A DNA stretch of 44,147 bases from Flammeovirgaceae bacterium BBD 1991-12 (GCA_001657315.1 LYSV01000083.1:1-44147); one strand, 5' to 3'; shown: positions 1 to 9,800, counted from the first letter of the stretch. The notes: a model not told the origin generated them from the sequence alone. Made by a program: numbers and translations.

Positions 1-112
1 GCCCTTTATTGCCCGGCAATGATCCAACGGGAAAACAGTCATATGGTGCCTCAGCGGAGTAAGGAGTAAACAAGGAGCTGTTCCCCTACGGTGATCGACC
101 CAAAACAGCCTG

Positions 113-139
113 TCCCGCTCCCGATATATCGGGACGGGA
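113..139. repeat. Imperfect palindrome upstream of the LRR gene
   Basis: The arms TCCCGctCCCGATA and TATCGGGaCGGGA form an interrupted inverted repeat that can fold into a hairpin. A related core, CCCGATAAATCGGG, recurs at 3041-3054 downstream of the same gene, so this looks like one copy of a dispersed intergenic palindrome family. The rest of 1-208 shows no gene that I can support. Confidence 0.6.
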
Positions 140-208
140 GAACTAAAGATCATGATGAAACTTCAATTATTAGCCATACTCTATTACTCATCCATAAATA
201 CCAAGACC

Positions 209-2929
209 ATGAAAAAACAATTCCAATTAATAATAGTCGCCCTCTTTTTAACAAGTCTTACCGGGTATGGTCAGGTAGGTAGCCAGTTTACCTTTAACAA
301 TATCACCTATGAAGTAACAGCACAGGACGGCCCCAAAACGGTCATGGCAATAGGCTATAACACCGATGGAGGCCACAGTGTGAACATCCCCCCAACGGTG
401 GATCATGACTCAAACACCTACACGGTGACCGCCATTGGGGAGGCTGCTTTTGAGGGAAAGGGATTGACCAGTGTGATCATTCCGAACACTGTGACCAGTA
501 TTAGGAGTCGGGCTTTTCATAACAACCAATTGACCAGCGTGACCATATCCAACAGTGTGACCGTTATTGGTCGCGGTGCTTTTTATAACAACCAATTGAC
601 CAGTGTGATCATACCCGGGAGTGTGACCAGTATTGGCGCTCAAGCTTTTCAATACAACAAATTGACTGAGGTGACCATATCCGATGGGGTGACCACTATT
701 GGCGGTGAAGCTTTTAGGAACAACCTTTTACAAGGACGTCTTGAGATTCCCAACAGTGTCACAAGTATTGGCCATCGGGTTTTTTACAACAACGATTTGG
801 CCGAGGTGATCATTGGTGAAAATGTGACCAGTATTGGAGATGATGCTTTTCGGGACAACAACTTGACCCGTGTGACCATACCGAACAGTGTGACCAGCAT
901 TGGGAAAGATGCTTTTCAACAGAACGAACTGGCCGAGGTTACTTTCAGCACGCCAAGCCATCTTACCAGACTTGAGGAGGGTGTTTTCAAGGCCAACAAC
1001 TTGACCGGGGTAACCATACCCGATGGCGTGATCAGTATCGGGAACAGTGCTTTTTCGTCCAACCAATTAATCGAGGTGATCATACCCGGGAGTGTGACCG
1101 ACATTGGTCCCTGGGCTTTTAGTAACCCAAACCTTAACCTGGTGACGGTACAGGCTACCGTTCCTCCACGTATTCAGGACAATACCTTTTCAAACCGTTC
1201 CCAAATAGATGTGGTCGTTCCCAGGGGGAGTGGTAGAATCAAAGACGCTTATGAAAACGAAAACGCCTGGGGCACGGGCTTCAGATCCATCACCGAAGAA
1301 GTGGGGGACGGGGACTTTTTTACAGTTGGTAATTTAAGGTACCAGGTTAGTTCTGTGGATTCCCATGAAGTATTCGTGGCCGGAAGAGCCAGTGGCTCAA
1401 CGGATACCGGGATAACCATACCCCGTGTGGTCAGTGTGGCTGCACAGGACTTTAAAGTTATAGGTACCAATGGGGGTTCTTTCAGAGCCAACAACTTGAC
1501 CCGTGTGACCTTTGAAAGCCCAAGCAATGTGACCAGAATTGATGGTGATACTTTTCGGGACAACAACTTGACCAGTGTGACCATACCAGAAAATGTGATC
1601 GATATTGGTCCCTGGGCCTTTGCCAGTAACCCAAACCTTAACCTGGTGACCGTGGAGGCCACCACTCCACCGGCACTCGATGCAACTGCCTTTCAAGGTT
1701 TGAACAACACCGATCTTCGTTCTCAAATCGACCTGGTCGTTCCCAGGGGTGCCCGGGATGCTTATAACAACCCAACCAACGGCTGGACGGGTTTCAGATC
1801 CATCACGGATGGGATTCAGGTTTCAATAGACACACCAGCGCAGAGAGATAATTTAACACCCTTTTCGGTTACCATTACCTTCAGTCGAAACGTAACGGGT
1901 TTTGCCCAGGCAGATATTCAGATAGCCAATGCCACTGCTGGCAGTTTTTCCCCGGTCGATGGTACCACATATACCCTTGAAATAACACCAACGTCCTGTG
2001 AAGGTACTATCACCATTGAGGTTCCCGAAAATGTAGTGGAATACGCACCTAATTTCCCCAATTTGGCAGCAAGCACAACGGTAATGGTCAACGCCATCCC
2101 ATCAGCCCCAACAGTAAGTTCGCCCCTCGAATACTGTGTGGGTGAGACAGCCACTGCGCTGACTGCATCAGGAGATAACCTACTATGGTATACCTCGCCA
2201 ACAGATGAAACGGGAGATACTGCGGCATTGACACCAGGTACAGCAAATGAGGGAAGCACCTCCTACTTTGTCACTCAAACCACCAACGGTTGTGAAAGTG
2301 AGCGCGCAGAGATCGTAGTGACCGTGGAAGCGAATGGGAATTGTGGGTCCGCAGCATTCACCATCGCCCCCATCGCAGACGTCACCCTCCAGGAAAACAC
2401 TATCTACACATCCGTCACACCAGTGCTCTCCGGAGATGATCCTAAGGGCACCGTGACATGGACACTTGGCGGCACAGATGCCGAAGATTTCTCTGTCGAT
2501 GGTTCGACGGGTGTGGTCACCATGATCGCCAGGGACTTCGAAGCACCCGCAGATGCCAATGCTGATAATGTCTATGAAGTATCCATTACCGATAGCGAAC
2601 ACAATAGCAGTGAAACAAGCTGGACGGTGACCGTGAAGGACGACCCATTTGAAACGCCATCACAAGGCTCCCTCTCCCCTATGATCCCTACGGCTTTTAC
2701 CCCTAATGGGGACAGTGCAAATGATCGCTGGATCATCGATAATCTTTCCGGAGATGCCACCGTCAGGATCTACAACCGACATGGCACCATCCTTTTCACC
2801 TCCGATGCTGGATATACCCTTCCCTGGGATGGTACCTATCGTGGCCATTCACTACCCGCCGGGTCCTACATATATCATATCCAAAACGGATCACATAAAT
2901 ACACAGGTACTGTGACCATTCTTTTATAA
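209..2929 (+). CDS. BspA-like leucine-rich-repeat surface protein with CHU_C (T9SS) C-terminus
   Basis: Predicted secreted adhesin of 906 residues. I chose the ATG at 209 because it opens directly into a signal peptide (MKKQFQLIIVALFLTSLTG); the longer reading from 152 adds an unlikely leader. Residues about 86-370 are roughly eleven BspA/Treponema-type LRR units of about 22 residues (pattern LTxVxIPxxVTxIGxxAFxxN). A second shorter LRR block ends near residue 528. Then come a bacterial Ig-like domain (about 535-625), a second Ig-like domain with a Cys pair (about 633-707), a cadherin-like domain (about 718-809) and a C-terminal CHU_C domain (from about 828; motif TAFTPNGDSANDRW). The CHU_C tail is a known T9SS export and anchoring signal. 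The 66-bp repetition makes long antisense open frames that are not genes. The ligand cannot be read from sequence; surface adhesion or glycoprotein binding is inferred from the family. Confidence 0.9.
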   Translation: MKKQFQLIIVALFLTSLTGYGQVGSQFTFNNITYEVTAQDGPKTVMAIGYNTDGGHSVNIPPTVDHDSNTYTVTAIGEAAFEGKGLTSVIIPNTVTSIRSRAFHNNQLTSVTISNSVTVIGRGAFYNNQLTSVIIPGSVTSIGAQAFQYNKLTEVTISDGVTTIGGEAFRNNLLQGRLEIPNSVTSIGHRVFYNNDLAEVIIGENVTSIGDDAFRDNNLTRVTIPNSVTSIGKDAFQQNELAEVTFSTPSHLTRLEEGVFKANNLTGVTIPDGVISIGNSAFSSNQLIEVIIPGSVTDIGPWAFSNPNLNLVTVQATVPPRIQDNTFSNRSQIDVVVPRGSGRIKDAYENENAWGTGFRSITEEVGDGDFFTVGNLRYQVSSVDSHEVFVAGRASGSTDTGITIPRVVSVAAQDFKVIGTNGGSFRANNLTRVTFESPSNVTRIDGDTFRDNNLTSVTIPENVIDIGPWAFASNPNLNLVTVEATTPPALDATAFQGLNNTDLRSQIDLVVPRGARDAYNNPTNGWTGFRSITDGIQVSIDTPAQRDNLTPFSVTITFSRNVTGFAQADIQIANATAGSFSPVDGTTYTLEITPTSCEGTITIEVPENVVEYAPNFPNLAASTTVMVNAIPSAPTVSSPLEYCVGETATALTASGDNLLWYTSPTDETGDTAALTPGTANEGSTSYFVTQTTNGCESERAEIVVTVEANGNCGSAAFTIAPIADVTLQENTIYTSVTPVLSGDDPKGTVTWTLGGTDAEDFSVDGSTGVVTMIARDFEAPADANADNVYEVSITDSEHNSSETSWTVTVKDDPFETPSQGSLSPMIPTAFTPNGDSANDRWIIDNLSGDATVRIYNRHGTILFTSDAGYTLPWDGTYRGHSLPAGSYIYHIQNGSHKYTGTVTILL

Positions 2930-2963
2930 CCATTCAAATTAGCATTAAGATGAAAAAACCGTT

Positions 2964-3066
2964 CGTCATTGCGCCTGTCCCGAACTTGATTCGGGAAAGA
3001 AGTATGAGAGTGAAGCAATCTCATTGACAAGATCGCTTCTCCCGATAAATCGGGATCGCGATGACG
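2964..3066. repeat. REP-like composite palindrome with two internal hairpins
   Basis: Outer arms CGTCATTGCG (2964-2973) and CGCGATGACG (3057-3066) pair with one G-T mismatch. Inside lie a second pair, GAAGCAATCT and AGATCGCTTC, and two small hairpins, TCCCGaacttgatTCGGGA and TCCCGataaaTCGGGA. This cross-shaped design resembles dispersed intergenic repeats common in Bacteroidota. It sits 34 bp after the LRR gene and could act as its transcription terminator or mRNA stabiliser, which is inference. Confidence 0.65.
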
Positions 3067-3080
3067 TAATGAAATACAGC

Positions 3081-3438
3081 CTATACCCGATTCAAAAAAC
3101 GCATATTTACCCGTCCGAAGGCGGGCTCAGGACAGAAAAGTCCATACCCGATTCAAAAAATGGATATTTATCCGTCCAAAGGCGGACTTCACGAGGGAAA
3201 ATGGACACTTCAATGAGGAAAATGCATACTTCACGCGGGAAAACGCATACTTAAGGTGTACAAATGCATACTTCATGCGGGAAAATGCATACTTACTGCG
3301 AGAAAATGGACACTTCACTGGGGAAAGTCCATACTTAAGGTGTACAAACGCATATTTACCCGTCCGAAGGCGGGCTTCACTGGGGAAAGCCCATACTTAA
3401 GGTGGAAAATGCATATTTATCCGCCCCAAAGGCGGGAC
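3081..3438. repeat. Degenerate 21-bp-period minisatellite array
   Basis: From 3191 to 3438 the sequence breaks into about twelve back-to-back units of 20-21 bp, for example at 3191, 3212, 3233, 3254, 3275, 3296, 3317, 3338, 3359, 3379, 3400 and 3420. The consensus is close to ACGCGGGAAAATGCATACTTC. Variants swap the core (TGCATAC, TGGACAC, GTCCATAC) or are replaced by a hairpin unit such as CCCGTCCGAAGGCGGG. The leading part (3081-3190) holds two copies of a longer unit that begins ATACCCGATTCAAAAAA and ends in such a hairpin. As 21 bp is seven codons, the minus strand stays open from 3318 to 3127, but no start signal or known protein supports a gene. Confidence 0.8.
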
Positions 3439-3812
3439 AGGCCGAATCATGGCATAATCAGTCTCGAATCACTCTTTGGACGTTTCTGGCATAGATTCCA
3501 ACGATTTTCGCATAGACTCATAGAGGGTTATGCTCACATCCTTGAAACAAAGATTTATTAATTATAACATGTATTAAAGTTATTTTCATCTATAAAGTCT
3601 TAGGCCTCTGCTTTGCGAGTGTGTTACTAACCTGAAATCCAATATTTTGACTAATAAATATATAGCCGTAAAGTAAATTTAAATCAAAAACAAACTTTGC
3701 AGCAGTAAAGTGCCGAAAGCTAATTCCGTAATTTTTGGGTCTTTGTACTCTGAAAATTACTCTCTTGATTTTCCTGCGCATGGCAAGAACCCTGGTGGCA
3801 GATAAGAGTTTG
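3439..3812. other. AT-rich gene-free stretch
   Basis: I see no supported gene, RNA or repeat here. A 91-codon minus frame (3590-3865) crosses it but overlaps the end of the next gene and looks like a random basic frame. The stretch separates the repeat array from the convergent end of the phosphate locus. Confidence 0.5.
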
Positions 3813-4688
3813 CTACTTCCTCTTATAAAAATAAACCCCCGCCTCTTTTTCACCGGGCTCTTCACTCAGCGTATAAAATCCTGTTCCGTCAGCCTTCCAC
3901 GCTATGGCTTCTCCCTGAGGCTCACGTTCATAGGGGATCTTAACGGCCGGTCCTGACAGTGCCTGCATGATCGATTCTTCTTCTTTCCTTTTCCAGTACA
4001 GCACTTCATCATACGTTTTCATGATGATTTCACTTCCGTCGGAGGAGATGTCTCCTGCAATGATCTTGTGGAAAGGCAGGGTTCCCAGCTTTTCGGGGAT
4101 AAGTGTTTCCCCCGTAGGTTGAGGATAGCGGGCTACATAAACGTGTACTTTGGCTTCGCGCTTCGACACGATATACAGGTCCCGCGTGGCAGGATCTATC
4201 ATAAGGCATTCGGCATCGCGGTTGCCGTCAGGATACTGGAAACGGATAATGTCTGTTTCTCCGATCTCTTTGGGATCTGATAACTGAGGCTCTTCAAAGC
4301 GATAAATGTATTTGTACTCATAAACGGCATTGTTATCCCCGATCTCGGCGAGATAAATATAACTTTTGCCTTCTTCGGGCCCCGGTCCAACAGCTATATC
4401 CTCCCAGTCCCTGTTGTCAGTATTTTTCAGGTAGAATGTTTTGGCATTCCTTCCATCTTCATGGATCAGGAAAATTCTGGCTTCATCTCCGCTATCATTA
4501 TGCGTCCATAGCAGCCCGGGATTTGTGGTACTGGCCTCCAGCCCGGAAGCTTCCCGGATATCATCATTGACCAGCTCTCCCTGAAAAGCCCCATGAAAAA
4601 AGAGCTCTTGCGAAGTTCTTTCCTGCTCGGTGCAGGCCAGTAACGTGAAAAGCAAAAACATAGACAAGGTAAATCGGCTCATTTTCAT
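3813..4688 (-). CDS. Beta-propeller-like lipoprotein of unknown function
   Basis: A 291-residue protein with a lipoprotein signal (lipobox LLAC, Cys19), so probably envelope-anchored. The body shows repeated beta-propeller-like strands and acidic motifs: EASGLEAS near the N-terminus, WTHNDSGD, NRDWEDIAVG, LAEIGDN, NRDAECLMIDP and EPQGEAIAW. They recall the propeller families called phytase-like or SdiA-regulated, where clustered acids bind calcium; I cannot assign the family firmly. It is the third of three consecutive lipoproteins on this strand, 74 bp after the acid-phosphatase gene and downstream of the phytase, so a role in organic phosphate use is plausible by context only. A second in-frame ATG lies two codons in. 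Confidence 0.7.
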   Translation of the reverse strand: MKMSRFTLSMFLLFTLLACTEQERTSQELFFHGAFQGELVNDDIREASGLEASTTNPGLLWTHNDSGDEARIFLIHEDGRNAKTFYLKNTDNRDWEDIAVGPGPEEGKSYIYLAEIGDNNAVYEYKYIYRFEEPQLSDPKEIGETDIIRFQYPDGNRDAECLMIDPATRDLYIVSKREAKVHVYVARYPQPTGETLIPEKLGTLPFHKIIAGDISSDGSEIIMKTYDEVLYWKRKEEESIMQALSGPAVKIPYEREPQGEAIAWKADGTGFYTLSEEPGEKEAGVYFYKRK

Positions 4689-4762
4689 AATGGGGGGTAA
4701 AGATAATTTTTCATTCGTAAAAATAGTGACACCGCGACGTGGACCTTTAGATGGCCGGATAC

Positions 4763-5728
4763 CTATTCGATGGTTTTTTCTATGGTGTATTTGTACATTA
4801 CGTTCCCTTTGATGTCAACGAATTGAAGCAACAGCGCGCTTTTTGTAAGTGAGCCTGCCACAAACCCCGGCGCAGAGCGGGCAAATTTTGAATGTTCCAT
4901 CATTCCTGTGGGACGCACTTCCGAGCCGGCACCGGAAATAATATGATGGGTACCTCCTTCCGGCAGGATGTGTTGCAGATCATGCTCATGTCCCGCAAAA
5001 TAAACATCTACACCATTTCTTCTGAAAACCGGTTCCAGGTGTCGCTTTATGCTTCCTGTTTCGTTCACCCGTTTACCTCCGCTGTACAGGGGATGATGAC
5101 CGATCACAATTTTCCAATCCATGTTGGCGACTGATAAAACACTGTCCATCCAGCGGACCTGTGCCAGGGTGTCCTGACCAGCTACCACATCCTTGTATTT
5201 TTTCTCATGATAATAGTCATCTTCAAAAGGTGAGGTATCAATGAAGACAAGCCTGGCCATTCCGCCGTCCTCTGTCTCAATGTCCTTGAAATAATACCGG
5301 TCAGGCATGTTCCACCTTCGACTGATGCCGGTGTAATCGATCTGGGCCTGCACGTTGCCCCGGTAGTCGTGGTTGCCCAGTACAACATACCACGGGCAAT
5401 GCAGGTACTGTCCCTTGTAGATCTTCTCATAGGAGCTGATCCAGTTGTAATCATGTATACTACCGATTCCGTTGTCATAAAAATTATCACCAGTGGACAA
5501 TACCATCTCCGGTTCAACTACATATGCTGACTTTTCCATGATATCCGCTACCTGCTGCTGATTGAACTGTCCGTTACGTCCCCAGTCACCAAGAACAAAA
5601 AAATGAAAAGCATCGTCTACCGCCTCCAGACCTGGCAGCGGGTCCTCTGCCTTTTGCTGAGGATTCTCAACCGGAATGCATTGAACGAAAAGAATAAAAA
5701 GAAATACGGCTATGAACAGATTTTTCAT
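4763..5728 (-). CDS. Purple-acid-phosphatase-like metallophosphoesterase lipoprotein
   Basis: Predicted phosphomonoesterase of 321 residues. The start at 5728 gives a clean lipoprotein signal (MKNLFIAVFLFILFVQC, Cys17); a frame extending to 5770 would run into the upstream gene. The calcineurin-like metal motifs appear in order: GDWGRNG, GDNFYDNG, GNHDYRG, GHHPLYS and GHEHDLQ, supplying the Asp, Asn and His ligands of a two-metal site. Their spacing matches the tartrate-resistant (type 5) acid phosphatase group. It begins 8 bp after the phytase stop, so the two are almost certainly co-transcribed. It probably removes phosphate from the lower inositol phosphates or other esters released outside the cytoplasm. 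The substrate is inferred from context. Confidence 0.88.
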   Translation of the reverse strand: MKNLFIAVFLFILFVQCIPVENPQQKAEDPLPGLEAVDDAFHFFVLGDWGRNGQFNQQQVADIMEKSAYVVEPEMVLSTGDNFYDNGIGSIHDYNWISSYEKIYKGQYLHCPWYVVLGNHDYRGNVQAQIDYTGISRRWNMPDRYYFKDIETEDGGMARLVFIDTSPFEDDYYHEKKYKDVVAGQDTLAQVRWMDSVLSVANMDWKIVIGHHPLYSGGKRVNETGSIKRHLEPVFRRNGVDVYFAGHEHDLQHILPEGGTHHIISGAGSEVRPTGMMEHSKFARSAPGFVAGSLTKSALLLQFVDIKGNVMYKYTIEKTIE

Positions 5729-5736
5729 AATGAAGT

Positions 5737-6798
5737 TTATTTGAGATCTTCTCCGGCTATATCTTCCCATTTGTAAAATTGAAAAGTACCATCATCGGAC
5801 ATTGCCACGAACAGTCCTTGTTTAAACGTATCATTCAGCCCTGCACTTGTTACCTCGCTGCCGTCGCTCTCGAGTGTGGAAAGTAGAACAGTTTTTAGTA
5901 CCGGATGGTCATGCGGGTTGTTTGAAGTACCCTCACGCGGATAGATGTGAAATTTGTTGGCCTGCTGGTCCGATACCAGAAGATAGCCGGTGGAGTCGCT
6001 GCTTTTATAAATGGATATTCCCTCATGATCATCGGTAAAACCTTCCCGGGCAAACAAGGCAAGTTCTGTATCACTGCTGTCCGGATGAGCATAGTATTTT
6101 CTCACGCCCACACCCTCGTCCGCATAGTATACATACCCTTGTTCATTGTCCACTGCTATGGCCTCAATTTCTTTTTTACCACTGAAATTCCCGAAGGCCC
6201 TCACCCGCGTTCCCTTTACTGACTGATTGTCGGTATGCAGTTTGTACTGCCACAGGTATCCCGTCTGAGGTCCGTACTTGCGGCCTACTATGGCAAATAT
6301 CCTGTCGCTTGCATGATCAGTGTACAATGCCACGCCCATAGGCGCATTCAGTGAGTCTCCCTCAAAAACAGGTATTCCTCCATTGTCGATTGGCGTCATT
6401 TCCGGCAACCGGAATACCCGTATGCTGTTGGAATAACGTTCTGTACAAACGGCAATATCAATACGCTCGCTATTAAAATCAAAATCATAGGCAATATCCA
6501 CATTATTCGGCCGCATGATGTTGTTCACCGTATCCACTATTTCACCCCTGAGGTTGAAAACATACAAAGCTCCTGCTCCGGCATCATCACCCTTGTCAGT
6601 ACCTACGACCAGGCTGTTTCCCGGATCTTTTCTATTGATCCAGATGGCCGGATCATCGGAGTCATTGGCCACCTTTTGTGTTACCAGTGCCGGAGCAATC
6701 GCGATCTCATTGCTTACCTTGTGGCTGCGCTCTTCCCGTGGAGTCGGTTGGCAGGAGCAAATAAAATATATGAGGAGAAGAAAAAAGGATCTTTTCAT
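5737..6798 (-). CDS. Beta-propeller phytase (3-phytase) lipoprotein
   Basis: Hydrolyses phosphate from phytate in a calcium-dependent manner; a 353-residue lipoprotein with signal ending ICSC (Cys16) when started at 6798. Family-typical stretches of the six-bladed phytase are visible in order: SDDPAIW, TDKGDDAGAGALYVF, RPNNVDIAYDF, FEGDSLNAPMGVALY, KEIEAIAVDNEQGYVYYADE, DDHEGISIY and GYLLVSDQQANKFHIY. These acidic clusters line the calcium and phosphate channel in characterised beta-propeller phytases, and the length is normal for the family. It follows the TonB-dependent receptor by 57 bp, with an intrinsic hairpin between them, and precedes the acid phosphatase by 8 bp. The receptor-phytase pairing is a recurrent arrangement in Gram-negative bacteria, so import of phytate or its breakdown products is the likely role. 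Confidence 0.93.
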   Translation of the reverse strand: MKRSFFLLLIYFICSCQPTPREERSHKVSNEIAIAPALVTQKVANDSDDPAIWINRKDPGNSLVVGTDKGDDAGAGALYVFNLRGEIVDTVNNIMRPNNVDIAYDFDFNSERIDIAVCTERYSNSIRVFRLPEMTPIDNGGIPVFEGDSLNAPMGVALYTDHASDRIFAIVGRKYGPQTGYLWQYKLHTDNQSVKGTRVRAFGNFSGKKEIEAIAVDNEQGYVYYADEGVGVRKYYAHPDSSDTELALFAREGFTDDHEGISIYKSSDSTGYLLVSDQQANKFHIYPREGTSNNPHDHPVLKTVLLSTLESDGSEVTSAGLNDTFKQGLFVAMSDDGTFQFYKWEDIAGEDLK

Positions 6799-6804
6799 AT
6801 CGGC

Positions 6805-6840
6805 ATAAAAAAACTGCCCGGGTATCACCGGACAGTTTTT
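6805..6840 (-). terminator. Hairpin with T-tract between TonB receptor and phytase
   Basis: Read on the minus strand, the stem AAACTGTCCGG / CCGGGCAGTTT (one G-T pair) with a 7-base loop is followed by a run of T, six bases before the phytase start. It has intrinsic-terminator form and would partly uncouple phytase expression from the receptor. The A-run on the other side makes it potentially bidirectional. Confidence 0.7.
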
Positions 6841-6855
6841 CTGGTTTTTCAGTAT

Positions 6856-9800
6856 TTAGTTTTCAAAAAGATCAAACTTCAGTCCCGCATTGAAGCGTAC
6901 ATCATAAAACTCGATCTGCATGGTCTGTTCTTCCACACCCTGATAGAACCTCAACGGCTGATTGGTCAGGTTGTTCACCTCAAAGAAGAAGCGGAATTGA
7001 GGCGTAAAGGCATAGGATCCGTTCAGGTCCACGAACGTTTGCCGGTCATAGTAACGATCATTGAAAGCATCGCCCCCCAGCTCATCGATGTAGTCACTGG
7101 CAAAATTCAGCGAGGCCCTCAGCACCAGCTTTTCCGTTTCATAGGATAGTGAGGCATTGAACATATTTTCGGCGGTTCCCGGCAGCGGAAGGTCCTCACC
7201 TTCCCGGCCCTGGATGCCTTCGGTTTCTGATTGTGTATGGGTATAGTTCAGATATACGCCAAAACCCTTCAGGACACCCGGTAAAAAATCCAGTTGACGC
7301 TGAATGGAGATCTCAAGGCCGTATACCTGGGCCGTGCCACCGTTCTCAGGCGCTTCAAATTCTACGTCCGTAGCATCAATGCCCAGCGGACGTGCGTCGA
7401 AGTTTTCTATGGATCTTGAGTAAATGAAGTCATCGATGTCCTTGTAAAATCCACCCACTGATACTATTCCAATGGATTTGAAATAGTTTTCAGCCATAAG
7501 GTCGAAATTCATGGATACAGCGGGATCAAGATTGGGATTTCCGGCGCTTAGTTCCGGACCGTCAGGGTCGAACTGCCTGAAGGGTACCAGATCGAAATAG
7601 TTGGGTCTCGCTATGGTGTTGGTCCATGCCGCTCTGAGTATAGTATTTTCCGTTATATCGTATTTGAAATGCAGGCCGGGTAGCAGATTGGTATAATTAT
7701 CCGAGCCGGTGGTAGTGCCTATTTCCTCCGTCTCTTCATCAAATGAAAAACCATTGTAGTCAATATCCGTGCGTTCCACACGAACACCAGCCAACATGGA
7801 AAGCTGAGGTATGATCTGGTAATCGAACATGGCGTAACCAGCGTATATTTTTTCACGGGCTGAATAATTACCCGGGGCATATTCGGAGGGCTCATCACTG
7901 ATGGTGAATTGTGAAGGATCCCTGAGGGCGAGCCCTCCCAAAAATTCCCTGTCGGCAAAATAACCGGCATCGTACTGGTCACCCACCAGGTAATCGTCTT
8001 TTGTGATATCTTTTACGGGTACGTTGGACATAGGCTCGAAAGCAGCCGGATTTGTGGGTTCATATTCAAAAAAACTGTTCTCCCTTTTTTTGAATTTGTT
8101 GCGGTATCTGGCGCCCACTTTTACCACGATCTGCTCATCGACAGGGAGCTGAAGGTCTACACGACTGTTTACGTCTTCTTCAAAAGTAAACTGCCTTTCA
8201 TCCGTGATATCATTGAGAGGGAGTGATTGCCATTGGTTTTCTGCAGTGCTCGTTACCAATGGTCTTTCAGGGTCCCTTATATCCATACGTATGGGAAGGT
8301 CACTCTCCCTGAACCTGATATAACGTTCATCAGGCCGCTCTTCCGAAGCCCTGGCGTAGGTACCGGACCAGGTGAGTTTTATATCGTTGAAGAAATGCTC
8401 TCCTTTCAGCATTACATTTCGCATGCGCTGATCTTCCAACCGGGTACTTTGTACGCGATCGGAACCAATACCTCCCTTTGTCTGTCGTCCTATTCGCCCT
8501 ACGGCATCAAATAGTCCGGGTGATACCTCGGTGACCAGACCGGCATCATAAGCGTCTTCGATTTCACCCACCCGATAGCGGAACCTGTTCTCCCAGTCAT
8601 CCCTCCAGTTGTAAATGCTGCTCAGGAATAGGGTATGATTGTCATTGATCCTGTAGTCGAGATTCAGAGAGGCGCTTCTCCGTACCCGCTGTACCGTGTA
8701 GGTCCTGATGTCAAATTCATCCAGTATAGGGCCAAAATCATCTGTGTCGACCCATACAGCCTCTACGTTGTCAGAGCCAAAGTCGTGATTGTTGTAAGAG
8801 GCGGAAAAGATCACGCCCAGCTTATCGTCCAACACCCGATCACCGACTACCAGCGCTCCGGTCCATATAGGCTCTTCGGATAAAAAGTTGAAGCCACTGG
8901 CGGCCGTACCCGATATCCGCAGTCCTGAAGGCGCCTCCCGTGTCACCAGGTTTACAGCACCGCCGATGGCATCGGCATCCATATCAGGTGTGACGGCCTT
9001 GTTTACCTGTATGGTCTGGATCATGTCTGCAGGGATCAGGTCCATCTGTATCCTTCGGTTATCTCCTTCAGCAGAAGGTATACGCTCTCCGTTCAGCATA
9101 ACGGAGTTCAACTGAGGAGCGAGTCCGCGAATGATAATGTCCCTTGCTTCACCCTGATCGTTCTGCATGGTGATGCCCGGAACCCTTTTCAGCGCATCAC
9201 CTACATTGGCGTCCGGAAATCTTCCTATCTGATCAGCAGCGATGACATTGGTAATATTTGAATTCGTTTTTTGCCGGTTGAGGGCCTTGGCCTGGCCTTT
9301 CAGCCGGTCGCCGAGTACCAGTACCTCATCACCCAGTACCACACCGGGGGACATGCTGATGTCTAGTGAGCTCGTTGTTCCTGAGGTAACAGAGACAGAT
9401 TGCTCGATGGTTTCATAACCTATATAGGACACTTTTAAAGTGTAGTCTCCGGGATTTATTGACGAAATGGTAAATTCTCCTCGCAGATCAGTGATATCTC
9501 CCTTGGAGATCTCAGGTAAAACGACGGTAGCTCCCGGTAGAGGCAGGCCGTTTTCATCCAGTACCCGACCACTTATCGACCCCATTACCAGCCTGACCTT
9601 TGATCCTGCTTTTGCTTTAGCCTGGTCCACAATGACGTTATAGTTGATCTGTTTGAACCGAAGCCCTGTACTACGTGCTATCTCCGTGAGCAGTTCGCCT
9701 ACACTCTCATATTCATTGGCGATATCGACCTTCAGCCGGGTGTCTATTTTATCATCACTGTAAACGAACGAAAAGGATGTGGATGATTCTATGGCTGTAA

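Noticed and set aside
152-208. N-terminal extension of the LRR gene to the upstream ATG
   Set aside because: The ATG at 209 begins a standard signal peptide; the extension would bury it.
410-2848. Long minus-strand open frames within the LRR gene
   Set aside because: They arise from the repeated codon pattern of the LRR units, have no start signals or known domains, and lie opposite a well-supported gene.
3191-3438. Possible CRISPR array
   Set aside because: Units are contiguous 20-21 bp repeats without unique spacers, and no cas gene is present.
3024-3561. Short plus- and minus-strand frames (3024-3254, 3256-3561, 3127-3318) inside the minisatellite
   Set aside because: The 21-bp period keeps frames open automatically; no signal, domain or promoter supports translation. 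The heptapeptide pattern is recorded as a finding only.
3590-3865. 91-codon minus-strand frame
   Set aside because: It overlaps the 3' end of the lipoprotein gene, has random composition and no recognisable feature.
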